Below are positions 11,417-22,700 of a DNA stretch of 64,000 nt, piece by piece (the first letter of the stretch is position 1; each line of letters begins with the position of its first letter). The stretch comes from Lineus longissimus. Its lineage: Eukaryota > Nemertea > Pilidiophora > Heteronemertea > Lineidae. The notes beneath the pieces are model-generated. The model did not search any database. It saw nothing but the letters and a program-made list of their open reading frames with translations, and was not told where the DNA came from. The DNA lies in contig NC_088325.1 of assembly GCF_910592395.1 (NCBI RefSeq), positions 1,488,001-1,552,000 on the forward strand. Reading direction: 5' to 3'. A program made the position numbers and the translations under genes.

Positions 11417-12192
11417 ATACACTGTAAATGTACTGTAGATGTATATCTGTACAGCAGTTTATCCCACCCTACTGTAAATGTACTGTAAATACACCTTACT
11501 GTACATGTACATGTAAATGTACTGTAAATACATCTTGCTGTACCGTATTTTCCGGATTATCCCCCGCACTGCCATATGACCCGCACCCCCTTTGACCATT
11601 ACCTAAAGCCACGCAAGACCCGCACCTGATTATGACCCGCACTGCTCCAAGACCCGCATTCTCCAAAAATAGTAAGCCATTCATTGATGTTGAAATCCTA
11701 GAACCGCCATGTTTTTTTTAATTGTTAACCAAAGTGGATCAATTCCAGCATGGCCGTAACTTGTTTTCCCTAGCGGAGACATCACAAACTATGCGATCAT
11801 GGCGGAAATATTGGTTGAAAACAATGCGAAAACGATGGACATAAATCCTTATCAAGTAACCAGTTTGGTCCCCTTTTTTTTCTTTGGGGTTGGGGCTTAT
11901 CCCTCTCAGAATCCACGCAAGACCCGCACCTTTATATTACCCGCACCCCCACTTTTTGGGCCTGTTTGAGGGCAAAAAGTAGCGGGTCATACGCCGGAAA
12001 ATACGGTACATGTAAATGTACTGTAAGTACACCTTACTGTACATGTAAATGTAATGTGAATACATCTTGATGTACATGTAAATGTACTGTAAATACAGCT
12101 TACTGTACATGTAAATGTACTGTGGATACATCTATACTGGACATGTAAATGTACTGTAAATACATCTTACTGTACATGTAAATGTACTGTGA
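11417..12192 (+). repeat. Minisatellite (TGTACATGTAAATG...) split by a MITE
   Basis: About 33-35-bp units with ACATGTAAATGTACTGTAAA lie on both sides (about 11417-11540 and 12009-12192) of an inserted inverted-repeat element. The array was therefore present before the insertion. Confidence 0.85.
11541..12008. mobile_element. TIR element (MITE family C), TA-flanked
   Basis: Begins TACCGTATTTTCCGG and ends CCGGAAAATACGGTA, giving perfect 13-bp inverted ends flanked by TA. Inside are repeated GACCCGCAC motifs. No transposase frame. Similar CCGTATTTTCCGG-ended elements are known widely in animal genomes; the superfamily is not assigned. Confidence 0.8.
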
Positions 12193-12340
12193 ATAGACTG
12201 TGGTATACTAAATTCCACTGAAATGTACAACTGATTGTTGAGGCAATATGATGCTGTGTTCATGAAGGGTGTTTAAGCGCGAGACGAATCTATTTCAGGG
12301 CAAATGCAAGCTTCATTAAAACTATATGCAGGCCCTGGCA

Positions 12341-12504
12341 CTGTTGATGGAGAAGTTAAACACTGTTTTAGTCTTAACACACTGTTGATGGAGAAGTTAA
12401 ACACTGTTTTAGTCTTAACACACTGTTGATGGAGAAGTTAAACACTGTTTTAGTCTAAACACACTGTTGATGGAGAAGTTAAACACTGTTTTAGTCTAAA
12501 CACC
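12341..12504 (+). repeat. 41-bp tandem repeat, four copies
   Basis: Units start at 12341, 12382, 12423 and 12464 with CTGTTGATGGAGAAGTTAAA. Copies are nearly identical, so the expansion looks recent. Confidence 0.9.
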
Positions 12505-13085
12505 CATTAGGAATTCGGCCCATATTGTTTCGTAATTTGATCTGAATGGTTAAATCGTTCAAGAATCATTTTAGAATTGTTGAAGAGTCGTGTTGCCAAT
12601 AATGATATATTTCTTGTCACGTATTTACATGTAGATAAATGTAAATTCAATTCGATTGTTAACGTTTCAGCCATGAAAAGTTTGTCATAAATTATACTGC
12701 TGTTAGGTAGAACTAGTCGAGAAATTAGTCAAATTCAATTTATTACGTGTTGATCGTAATATCGTGAGAGACATCATAGTCTATAGATAGTTACTTTATT
12801 TCTATTGATGATAACTTCAAACTATTTTATCATCTTCTTACTGCTGTTAGTTTTATTTCGTCGGTCATCCTAAACAACTTCCCAATTTGGTCGACCGCGA
12901 AACCAGGCGCTTGTCGCTCTGAGCTTGGCTGGTCGAGACGGACTGCTTGTTCATTTCACTGTTATCTGCCTTATGTGAAATCTGTGTACATCAATTTCTT
13001 CCATTATCTCCTGGTGTCATTTAGGCTTATCTTCTTTGCGACATGACCTTGTTTCCTATGGCCAGTCAAATATTAAACCGCTATT

Positions 13086-13308
13086 TGTGACCCGCTCTAC
13101 CAAAACTAGGCGCTTGTCGCATCTGAAATTGACAGGTTGATACGGAGTTGTTGTTCATTTCCCTATTGTAGACCTTTTGTGACATCTATTACAAACTGAT
13201 TTGGTCACATTTCACAAAAGGTCTACTATAGGGAAATGAACAACAAGTCCGTATCAACCTGTCAAGTTCAGATGCGACAAGCGCCTAGTTTTGGTAGAGC
13301 GGGTCACA
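13086..13308. mobile_element. Foldback element, 97-bp inverted arms
   Basis: Arms 13086-13182 and 13212-13308 are near-perfect reverse complements (TGTGACCCGCTCTACCAAAA at the outer end) with a 29-bp loop. A degraded single arm precedes it at about 12885-12985. No coding capacity. Confidence 0.8.
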
Positions 13309-14123
13309 TTTTTTATTTATGTATAATCATATTGTGATCTCTTGGGTGAATATTCCATATAAAATGCGATGATATTTGTAAATATGAAGGGTAACGTACG
13401 CCATTCCGTTTCAAAGATGCTATATATATTTATCGTCTCTTTTTTCTCTTTGCCTGTTTATCAGTTTAGGAAAATGTGGAATTCTGTGTCCGGAGCGTAT
13501 TTAATCAGGTTTTGAAAGTATGAGTGATGGTAGTGAGGTTGGTTGATGACTATTGCTGGCTCAGCAAGATTAGTAGCTTAAAGCTGACAGGGCAAATATC
13601 CGTTGATCTAAATTGTCCACAAAGACATTGGAGATCAGGATGATAATTGTATACGGTAAATGGGTACAGTTATAGTCTGGTACAATTATTAACAGTGCAA
13701 ACTGATGTATACTACAAGCTCTTTCCAACACACTGCCAGTGCCTCTCTACAATATGGCTATACTTGTACTGAGGATATAACTGTACCACTCTACCTTATA
13801 TAATTTGTGTCATCTCAATTCTTGAAATGTTGAGATTAATTTTTCTTTGTGTATAGAATTCTTGTACATAGAGTAGATAGCAATAGTACATTGTCATAGG
13901 CATTGATATCAACCGAAGGAAGTGTCAACTGTGTGGGTCAGGGTTCGGTCTTAATGTCAATCTTTTGAATAAGTCTTAAAGAGACTCTAAAGACGTATTG
14001 GTAGGCTAGATAAAGTTACACAAAGTTGCCAATAGAGGTCTCTCACAGTACGTTAAAACTTTTCACGCTTGCGCAAGGAATATCTGTAGCACTAAATCTA
14101 ACGTGACCCAGTGCCCTTTACTG

Positions 14124-14312
14124 TATACATGCTTCCCGAAATTGGTGGCTTGCATTGGAACTAACTTTTTCCCCCTTGTCCGTCATTAAAGGCATTCAAG
14201 TGTGTTGGTCAACCATGACTATCTCCTTTGTCCCGCCACCATAAGGCCTAGTTTCCCCTTATGACATCACTATTTCGGACACTCAGCGCCCCATTTCTGG
14301 AAAGGTGTATAT
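14124..14312 (+). mobile_element. MITE family A, copy 3
   Basis: Near-identical to 2386-2574, in the same orientation; flanked by TATA on both sides. Confidence 0.75.
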
Positions 14313-15255
14313 AAGTCACCTAAAGATGGCCAATTTAACCTCCTATTCCTGCCTATAGTCCCCCTTTAAGCTTGCAGCACACTGGCTGCCAACTCCAGTG
14401 GCAATAGGAGTTGTTTTGCCACCAGCACCTCAACACCAGAAAAATCCCCAGTGTGGTGTAATTGAGGTAAGAAGTTGGTGGCCGACTCCAATTGCTTGCC
14501 AGAAATTAAACTGGTTTGAATTGATTCCGAACGCCTGGAGGTGGAGTATATTGAAAAACCTTGGTATGCGAGATTGATAGATCACTTAGCAAGTTCATAG
14601 TGTAAATTCTGGTGTAAATTGTGTAAAGTCATTCTGTAAATTCTGTAAAATGTTAATGTAAATCTGTGTTTTGTAGCTGCATATGAAAATTGTAGGTCTT
14701 TAAATGTATATTGTAAATTGTGGCATTTTGATTTTTAAAGTGATTAGGTCGCATTCCTAAGCCTATTGTTGGTGTGAGTATAACTTTCACCAAAGGACAG
14801 AGTTTGAATATTTGTGCAATAAACGTGTTTTCTTTCTTCCAATCTTCTTCCATTCCATCTTTAAATAGTGCAATAATTTTCATGCGGTCTTTTGACTTGG
14901 TTGTCTCAGCAGGTCTCGCCAACTTGAAAAAGCGGTCAGTTAGGGCCGAAGGCTGAACCAGGGCCTACTAGAACACTGCCAGGTGGGCTGCTGCCTCCAG
15001 TGGCTTGATACAAAAACGAAATTTTGTGGGGGTGACTTTCCAATCACATTTTAAACACCAAACACATGGCAAATGAGTGTAAAGATGCCAATTTCAGCTT
15101 CCTAATTCACCGTTTCAGTCCTTCAAAATCCCACCTCAAGAAAGGGTTGTATATATATGATGATTCAGAATGTCACTTTTCCCTGTTGTCATATTTTCAA
15201 GCCCAGGTCAGTTAATGACATATTTCGTGACAAGTCACTCATGATGAGTGACAAC

Positions 15256-15460
15256 GTGAATCCAATGAAAATTCTATGTGAATCCAATGAAAATTCTATG
15301 TGAATCCAATGAAAGTTCTATGTAAATCCAATGAAAATTCTATGTGAATCCAATGAAAATTCTATGTGAATCCAATGAAAATTCTATGTGAATCCAATGA
15401 AAATTCTATGTGAATCCAATGTAAATTCTATGTGAATCCAATGTGAATTCTATGTGAACC
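15256..15460 (+). repeat. 22-bp minisatellite
   Basis: Nine or ten units of GTGAATCCAATGAAAATTCT plus AT. The sequence just before it (15150-15255) shares GTGACAAG...GATGAGTGACAAC with 53350-53560, a possible further dispersed element. Confidence 0.9.
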
Positions 15461-15904
15461 CGACCTTAAAGGTCATACTGTTAGGCATTTTTTTGATTTT
15501 GCCAAAAATTGTGATAATTTGCCTAGATTGTTGTGAGAAATATTCGATGTTGTGCTATCATGAAATCAAGGACAATACAGTTCAAATCAATGAAAATATA
15601 ACCTTTTTGTCTTTTCTTATTTTATGTCCCCTTCTTCTCCCTCTGTGTTCAATTTACCTAATCTATAACTTCAGTCCTGTGGCGGAGATAAAAGAAGAAC
15701 CATGGGTCTAATGCCACAATGAAATGAAGTGGTCTTCATAGGCATTACCTATCCTGGTCTAGTTGCCATTTCCTTGCTGACGAGCCCAGACTGTGGATTC
15801 AGAGTTCTCTCTCCTAGACTGGTTTCCTACCAGGGTTGAGGAGACCAGTCTTCCCCATATCTGTGTCAATACAGTCTTATATCTGTTCAGAGAGTATGCC
15901 ACCC

Positions 15905-16110
15905 CTTCAGCCCGTCCGACTCTGGACTAGCAGTCGAGAGGTCCCTTACCTGGTTCGAATCCCACTCCAGGCATTTCTGTTCCCCAACATCCCTCAATTC
16001 CACCCAAGTTTATAAATGGGAACCAGACAGCCATGCTGATTGAGCAGGTTATCTGAAAGTTTTCTGGATAGACTAGGGCCCAGAAGTTCAAATCTCTGCT
16101 ATTTGGTTTG
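15905..16110 (+). mobile_element. tRNA-derived SINE, family 2
   Basis: Perfect box B GGTTCGAATCC at about 15953, followed by a body with AATGGGAACCAG and GATTGAGCAG shared with 2580-2815. Confidence 0.65.
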
Positions 16111-16221
16111 GCAGGCACCAAACCATCGCTATCTTAGCCTGCCACCAAGTGTGCTATGTTAGGCTAAGCTACCGCTAAGTTAGCATAACCTGGAGGGCTT
16201 AACCATGGGTTGCCACCAAGT

Positions 16222-16408
16222 TATACACCTTTCCAGAAATGGGGCGCTGAGTGTCCGAAATAGTGATGTCATAAGGGGAAACTAGGCCTTATGGTGGAGG
16301 GACAAAGGAGATAGTCATGGTTGACCAACACACTTGAATGCCTTTGATGACGGACAAGGGGAAAAAGTTAGTTCCAATGCAAGCCACCAATTTCGGGAAG
16401 CATGTATA
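16222..16408 (-). mobile_element. MITE family A, copy 4 (inverted)
   Basis: Reverse-oriented copy of the 2386 element, running from TATACACCTTTCCAGAAATG to GGGAAGCATGTATA. Confidence 0.75.
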
Positions 16409-16788
16409 GAGGAACCCGTGTTGAGTTAGTACCAGTCGCTCAACTGACCAGGCTTTGGACAACAGGGCCTCTGGTTAAAGTGGTGAGTCTGATGAGAGTC
16501 GATGGTGTAGCAGATATCCGACTATAAACCCAAAACTTACTTTAGAAACTGCGATGAGCCATTTGGTGAGTCCTGCAATAATACCGGCAGCCCAGCAGGC
16601 CAAGTCTTTTGAAGGAGAGTACAATCAACTTCCAAGAATGTGCCCTTATTGCATTAGCCCTGCAATAAGGGCCCATTCAGACAAGGTCAATAACCAGATA
16701 GGCCTTGGAACCAGTGAAATTGACACAGGGTAGGGCCTATAAAAGGCTATGAAGCACCTGTATATCCCATTCACTCGGTGGGACTCAC

Positions 16789-16978
16789 TCCCGAATGTGT
16801 TGCCATTTGGATAATCCTTCCATTCTGCCTGTGGTGCCATGATCTGTCAGACAGGCAAAGCAGACAACAACCAGGGATAGAAGAATCCCAGGGCAGTCCA
16901 TAGCGTCATCCTTATGGTTCTCCTTGAGGGTGAGGGACGAGGCCGGCCCACAGGTCCGGAGTGTAAGATATAGTGGAC
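16789..16978 (-). CDS. Candidate exon for a short secreted peptide (weak)
   Basis: On the minus strand an acceptor CTTTTTCAG precedes 16978 and a strong donor GTGAGT follows 16789. An ATG at 16901 opens a frame starting MDCPGILLSLVVVCFACLTD, which looks like a signal peptide, followed by a short polar stretch. Another small exon-like segment (16541-16572, CAG| and |GTAAGT) lies downstream, but joining it brings an in-frame stop after about nine residues. No family is recognised. It could be chance. Confidence 0.25.
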
Positions 16979-17379
16979 CTGAAAAAGACTGAAGAAGGAC
17001 CGAGAACAACCACCAACTTTGGGTAAGTTCTTTTCTTTCGTCATTTTATATTGATGAATGTGGGTGGGTCATGACCTATGCTTACCAATCCTGGTGCTTT
17101 ACTAGGTGATTACACAACAGGCCTTGGGCCTTGTTCAATTGGGACACAATGGGGTTCTTTGTTAAAAAACGCACTTGACTTTCTGGTAGAGATTTGAAGT
17201 GCGACAAGGATTTGACTGCCGTGATCTATGTGTATCTGGCAAGGGGTCCATCGTAAATTTTAAGTATATCCCCATGGGTCCAATGTGTCACAGACAAGGC
17301 TATCATGCAACCATAAACTTCTCAAGTCCACTCGAGCATGTCGAGATGCAAGAAAAAGACGAATTCAAAGGAGACGAAT

Positions 17380-17530
17380 CTGCGCCAAAAACAAATCAAA
17401 TGCGCGTAATCAGAACACGTCAGAAGGCCTAAGCCGACTTCGGACAATGCCTAGAGACACGGCGGTCCTTTGTTCAAGGTGAAACACATGACTGGTCAGT
17501 GCCGAAACAAACTTCTTCCAATTCGTCTAT
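17380..17530 (+). repeat. Dispersed repeat family D, copy 1
   Basis: Shares CCTAAGCCGACTTCGGACAA, GACACGGCG and GAAACACATGACT with copies at about 32590-32765 and 58528-58690. Ends not defined; nature unknown. Confidence 0.7.
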
Positions 17531-18037
17531 CGCCACTGATATCCCCTAGTGTGCAAATGTTATGGGCAAGGTACTTGTAAACATGACTTAAGCAGTCTGC
17601 ACACAGACTGAATGAACACTACAACCAAGATGTACATGTATTTGCATTTCACCTGGAACACTGGGTCAGTCGCTTATGGCGTTGTCCGTAGTTTGCTTAG
17701 GCCTACTGATGAGTTCCGAGTGTGTACATTTGTTTTGGCCCTGGCGTCTTTGTCAAAAATGTCTTTCTACGCAACCAGTGAATAGGTTGCATACCCAAGG
17801 CACTGTGGCGTAGGTTGTGTGTAGTTTTGCCAAGCAGAGGGTATGTCAATTGTGACTGGGACTGTATATGGGGAGTCTGAGTTATGAAGAATGACCGCTG
17901 TACATTGTTATCCTCTTTTTCTTCTCCAAAAACTGACAAAATAATGAAGAGAAGACGAGAGTACTTTGAATAAATCATACTATTTATTTACAATAACAAA
18001 AGACATGCTATAATTCAAACCTCTTGTCAAGATATAC

Positions 18038-18218
18038 AGTAGAACCTCTCTATTAAGGACACCCTCGGGACTGACAAGTGCTATCCTTAATAGAGAGGTG
18101 TCCTGATTAGAGAGGTCAAATTGAATGTAAACAACAGCTTTGAGACCAAAACTAGTATCCTTATCAGAGAGGGTGTCCTTAATAAAGAGGTGTCCGCTAT
18201 GGGAGGTTCCACTGTACA
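18038..18218 (-). mobile_element. pogo-like MITE (family B), full length
   Basis: TA-CAGTAGAACCTCTCTATTAA at one end and GGGAGGTTCCACTG-TA at the other. Typical of TA-target pogo/Tc1-mariner derivatives. No coding capacity. Confidence 0.75.
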
Positions 18219-18473
18219 TGATGTTGTGCCCAGCACCAGAGACTAGATCAAATGATACAAGAAACCATGAAATCAGTACAAAACTAAAATTTGGTAAATT
18301 TGCTCTTTTTTACTTATTTATAAACTAAGTATTGAGTTTGCTACTGAAATTTAATGGTTAATACATTTGGCCAGGACGATATGCGAGATATGCTTCACAG
18401 TAGCCTAAACCATTAGACCAGGTGGTGGTGCTAAAGCCGCCACTGCCCGGGGCCTTCCAGACCCTTTTACACC

Positions 18474-18733
18474 AGGGCCGACCGAATTGAAACTCCGATA
18501 GTGCGGACAGGACCTAACAGAGTATAGTGTAATGGTTAAATGCTTTACACTATTCTCTGTTAGGCCCTGTTAGCGCTATCGGTGTTTTGATTCGGTCGGC
18601 CCAGGTGGAGGAAGCCACTGCGCGGTCTAAACAAACCAAATATAGGCACAACGAACAAAAGATCATGTGATACGTGACTATGTCTTTTGTTTGCTGCTGG
18701 TTTGTTGTGGCAGTGGCTTCCTCCACCTGGTGT
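18474..18733. repeat. Two consecutive hairpins
   Basis: Arms 18474-18532 and 18545-18602 pair around GGGCCGACCGAATT and CTAACAGAGTATAGTGTAA with a short loop. Directly after, CCAGGTGGAGGAAGCCACTG (from about 18601) pairs with CAGTGGCTTCCTCCACCTGG ending 18733. Probably foldback elements in the PRDM10 downstream region. Confidence 0.75.
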
Positions 18734-19104
18734 GATAACAATTTGATTTTTGTCATCCGTGACGGAGTTTGGTCACGGGGCTATCTTCAGCAAGGAATAA
18801 GTTTAGCCCGACAATTTTAAGATGACAAATATGTGGTTTACAACGACAGTACAATAAGATTCCAAGACTCGACACCATCATCTTTCCCAAAGATTTATAA
18901 ATACAAATACTAGACAAGACATGATGAGGCACATTACATTTCACAGGCGAACACTTCACAGAAAAATATCCAGGGACGCAGAAAGTAAATTTATACCACC
19001 CCAACCCAATCAAATTTTTTTCATTCGAAATATCATTTTTTCATCTTAATTTTTTAGTAATCCATCAATCAGGTTTTCTTGTGCCTTGGTACTTTTCCCG
19101 CAAA

Positions 19105-19410
19105 ATTAGACTGATCTCCATGGAGAACTGGCATGCTCCTCCATAGAGAACTGGCATGCTTCTTCACGGAGATCTGCCATGCTCCTCCACAGAGAACTGC
19201 CATGCTCCTCCACAGAGAACTGGCATGCTTCTTCACGGAGATCTGATGTGCTCCTCCATGGAGAACAGGCTTGCTCCTCCAAGGAGAACTGGCATGCTCC
19301 TCCAAGGAGAACTGGTGTACTCCTCCACGGAGAACTGGCATGCTCCTCCAAGGAGAACTGGCGTACTCCTCCATGGAGAACTGGCGTACTCCTCCACGGA
19401 GATATGACGT
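19105..19410. repeat. 24-bp minisatellite downstream of PRDM10
   Basis: About 13 units of CTGGCATGCTCCTCCAAGGA type. As the unit is a multiple of three, several frames stay open on both strands; they are repeat artefacts. It lies about 400 bp past the PRDM10 stop, possibly in the 3' UTR. Confidence 0.9.
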
Positions 19411-19793
19411 GCCAGTAGAGAGTGGGGGCGCAGATTCACCAGGGTGACAATACATAAATCAGAAACATTTTAATCAAATTCCAGACAAAAAGTTGCTCCA
19501 GACAATCAATGAATTTTCATGAGACAGTTCCAACATCCTAAAATACATGTAGAGCATAATCTATTTTTTATACAAATATATAATTATAATACCCGGACAT
19601 AAATAAGACTATATTTCATTCCATATCACCACAAACAGATCCTGTCAAAAGTACACAACAGCAATTTAGGGACTAAATTGTTCTCGAGAAACAGTTAGGA
19701 TGAGAAACAATAAATTAATTTACATGGCCTTGCCAATTCATTAATAGCCTAATCAACCAGTGTAAACGTCGCTTCAAGATTTTGTAAACAAAT

Positions 19794-22700
19794 TTATCGG
19801 AAAGTCTGGAACTGTGTTGCATTCGTCCAAGTTCTCGGGACAAGTGAATGCAGGGCAGACGTCGGAACTGTGATCGTCTGCACGTTTGAATTTGGTACGG
19901 ACGTTGACAAGACAACGGTCGCCTGTCCCGGCTGTATTTCATTGGACGCGACTGATGTTAGTTGTCCTTGCTGCCCCACCTGGTAATGCGCAGCATGAAC
20001 TAAAGCTTGACCGAGATGCGATATATCGATCGTTGAGGAACCCGGCTGAACGTTTGTTTGAACCAAGGTGGCGCCACCTGGAGCGATCCTCGGCGACGCG
20101 AGTTGGAAATCCGCAAACTGCTGTTGACGGTTATTGTCGGTGAGGGTCTGCGTCAGCTCGCTCATCGCTTGGGTGAGGAGGTCAGCTGCTTGGATGTCAA
20201 CGTTCTCATCAAATTGACCTTTGTCTAGTTTGACCTCCAGGACCGTTTCGCCGATCATACCGGTCCGGCGCCGCGGCTGCGCCGGTGGCACCATCCCAGA
20301 ATGCTTCTTGCGCTGGTGCTGCAGAAGCTTGGCCTTACTGGCGTACTGCTTGTGGCAAAACGTGCAGTTATGCGGTACCGTAGTCACACTCCCGACCGCC
20401 TGAGAGTAGGTCGGATTCGGTAAACCGGGTATCTCTTGAATAATACTCTTCTTACGCGAACTTAACGGCAGGTCAGCCCCGGGGTGATTCTTGACGATAT
20501 GTGCCTTACGTTTCGAACTCGACTTATAAACCTTCTCGCAATACGCGCAGTAATAATCACGCTGCGTTTTCAAAATGGGCAGATTCAGTTCCGGTACGGC
20601 GTCGATTTTCGTCTCCGGATGCCGTTTGGCAAGATGGTTCACGAGCATTCCTCGGCGCTTGAAACCCAGCAAGCACATGTGACATTTATAGATGAAGCGA
20701 TGGTAGTCCGTGGGCGAGACTTTTGGTATGAATTTCTTTGAACCTCCGGGGCGTATGGGTCGGTTAATCATGCGAGCTTCGCGCTCAGCCGTATGCATTC
20801 TCTTCATGTGCTCCTTCAGTTTGTCCTGGAACCAAAACAAAGAAAATGTCAGATTCGGCAAAAAAAAACGTCATCTTCTTCTGCAGTGATTCTGGGGTGG
20901 TCTTGCATATTAATACACCTTGACTCTTTCCCTGGCTTTTGGTTTGAAAACCCAAGGTGGCACATTTTTTAACGAACCACATTTCTGAAAATGCGTTGAC
21001 CTACCTTGCGCTTAAACTGGCGCCCGCAACTCTCGCACATGTACTCCCGGTGATCAGAATGCCGCAGCATGTGCAACTTCAGCTTATCCGGCCGCGGGAA
21101 TATCTTCGGACATTCCGGACACGGATACTTCTTGTCCGAATGGAACGCCCGGATATGCTTCCGGATGAGGTGGTAATCCTCAAACGGCCTCTGGCAATCC
21201 GGACACGTGTAGATACCGTTCACTTCGTGGCCGACCGTGTGAGTCTTGAGCGCAGCTATCTGGTCGAATCCTTGACGGCAGATGGGGCATTCGAAGTATT
21301 TCTTTTCCGAGTGTGTCTTCAGATGACAAGAAAGGGCAGAGTTGTTCATAAATCTGAATCAACAAACAGGCAATACTGATTATCTTAGACCTGAAGGTGT
21401 AAAACAGAAGGGACTGTGCCAAAGGGGATTTGTAAACAAATCCAAGTTGTCAAAGTTGCTTTTAAACGAGGCCATTTGGGCTAAATGGTCCCCATGTGAT
21501 CAACGCGTTTAAAAAGATGGCTAGAATGGTGCAGATCGGGCTGTCGGAGTGGCACAGTGGAAACATCCACGACTGTCACCTCTGAGGTCCCGGGTTCGAT
21601 TCCCGGTCGGTCCCAGTCTACTCATGTGATAGACAGGGTGACTCTCTTCAACACGTAGGTTTCCTCCCGGGTCTCCAGTTTCCTCCTACTTATATTACAA
21701 TCCCCAATGTTGTTTATAGAGCTACTAATGTCCTCATTGACGCTCAGCTCTCAACTCAATATTCTAAAATGATGCAGTTAGGACTTAAAGGTTGTCAGAT
21801 AGTCAATTTGTTTGATAGAAAGATAGACAGAACGCGGCAGGTAAATATCCTTCGTAACCACCCTCTTATGATTGTACATAAACCTGACGACACTACTCGT
21901 TAGTTACCTCTTATGACAGTATTCACATTCCAGTGGCTTCGTGTCCTCGTCTCCGTGCACTAACAGATGCTTCGTCAGACGCTCCTGGACGCTAAACGAC
22001 TTCCAACAATGTTCACCTAACAGAGATAGGAAACAGAATTTGCAAATGAAATCAGGGAGTTAAAACACTATGTGACTCATAAATATATGTAAACCAACAA
22101 TATGTGACATGATTTCTATGTAAAATTACATGATGATGTGACTTAGTTCTACATGTAAATATATGTAAACCTGTATTGTGCCACGTAATGCAAACTCTAT
22201 GTAAACCTTTGGGAATTTTGCGTCACTGTAACTTCCTGCAACTTCTATGTAAACCTCCATTATGTCTCGCTGTAACTTCTATGTAAACCTGTATTGTGTT
22301 GTGCGACTTCTATGTAAACCTACATTATGTGACACTGTAAATTCCACGAGAACCTGGCCATAAAAGCCTCTTAAAATTGTCATACAAATCAACACGATTA
22401 CAACGAAATTGTTACACGAATCAAAATCTGAATGTTGACGGTTTGAGAAGTTCTAGTCATACAAAGATTGTGTTTTGGCCAATAAATTTCATTTTATTTC
22501 ATTTCATTTCATTTATAAACAATATTCTGGTACTTAACTTCTGAAGTCGATTAACATTCTTGGTTTCTGATTCAAAATCTTATCGAAAGAGGTCATAAAC
22601 TTACACTTATACGGTTTACTGGTGGCGACATCTTTCTTCTTAGTCTTCCCATGACTGCTGGCATGCTCAATCAGCTCTCGTTTCGACACGAACGACATCT

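Larger units (their letters stand above)
10354..19793. other. Intergenic block between convergent SIDT and PRDM10
   Basis: Holds the SIDT 3' UTR, the PRDM10 3' UTR and many repeats listed separately. I see no conserved protein-coding gene. One weak minus-strand exon candidate is listed at 16789-16978. The stretches 13320-14100 and 14320-15150 show nothing recognisable. Confidence 0.6.

Noticed and set aside
14653-14956. Overlapping open frames of 60-89 codons on both strands
   Set aside because: AT-rich intergenic DNA, no recognisable motif or splice signals, no conserved family.
17703-18328. Several open frames of 60-90 codons
   Set aside because: They lie in or across a family B MITE and show no protein-like conservation.
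19069-19455. Open frames on both strands coding repeats such as MEEHASSPWRS
   Set aside because: 24-bp minisatellite is open in several frames; no homology or splice context.
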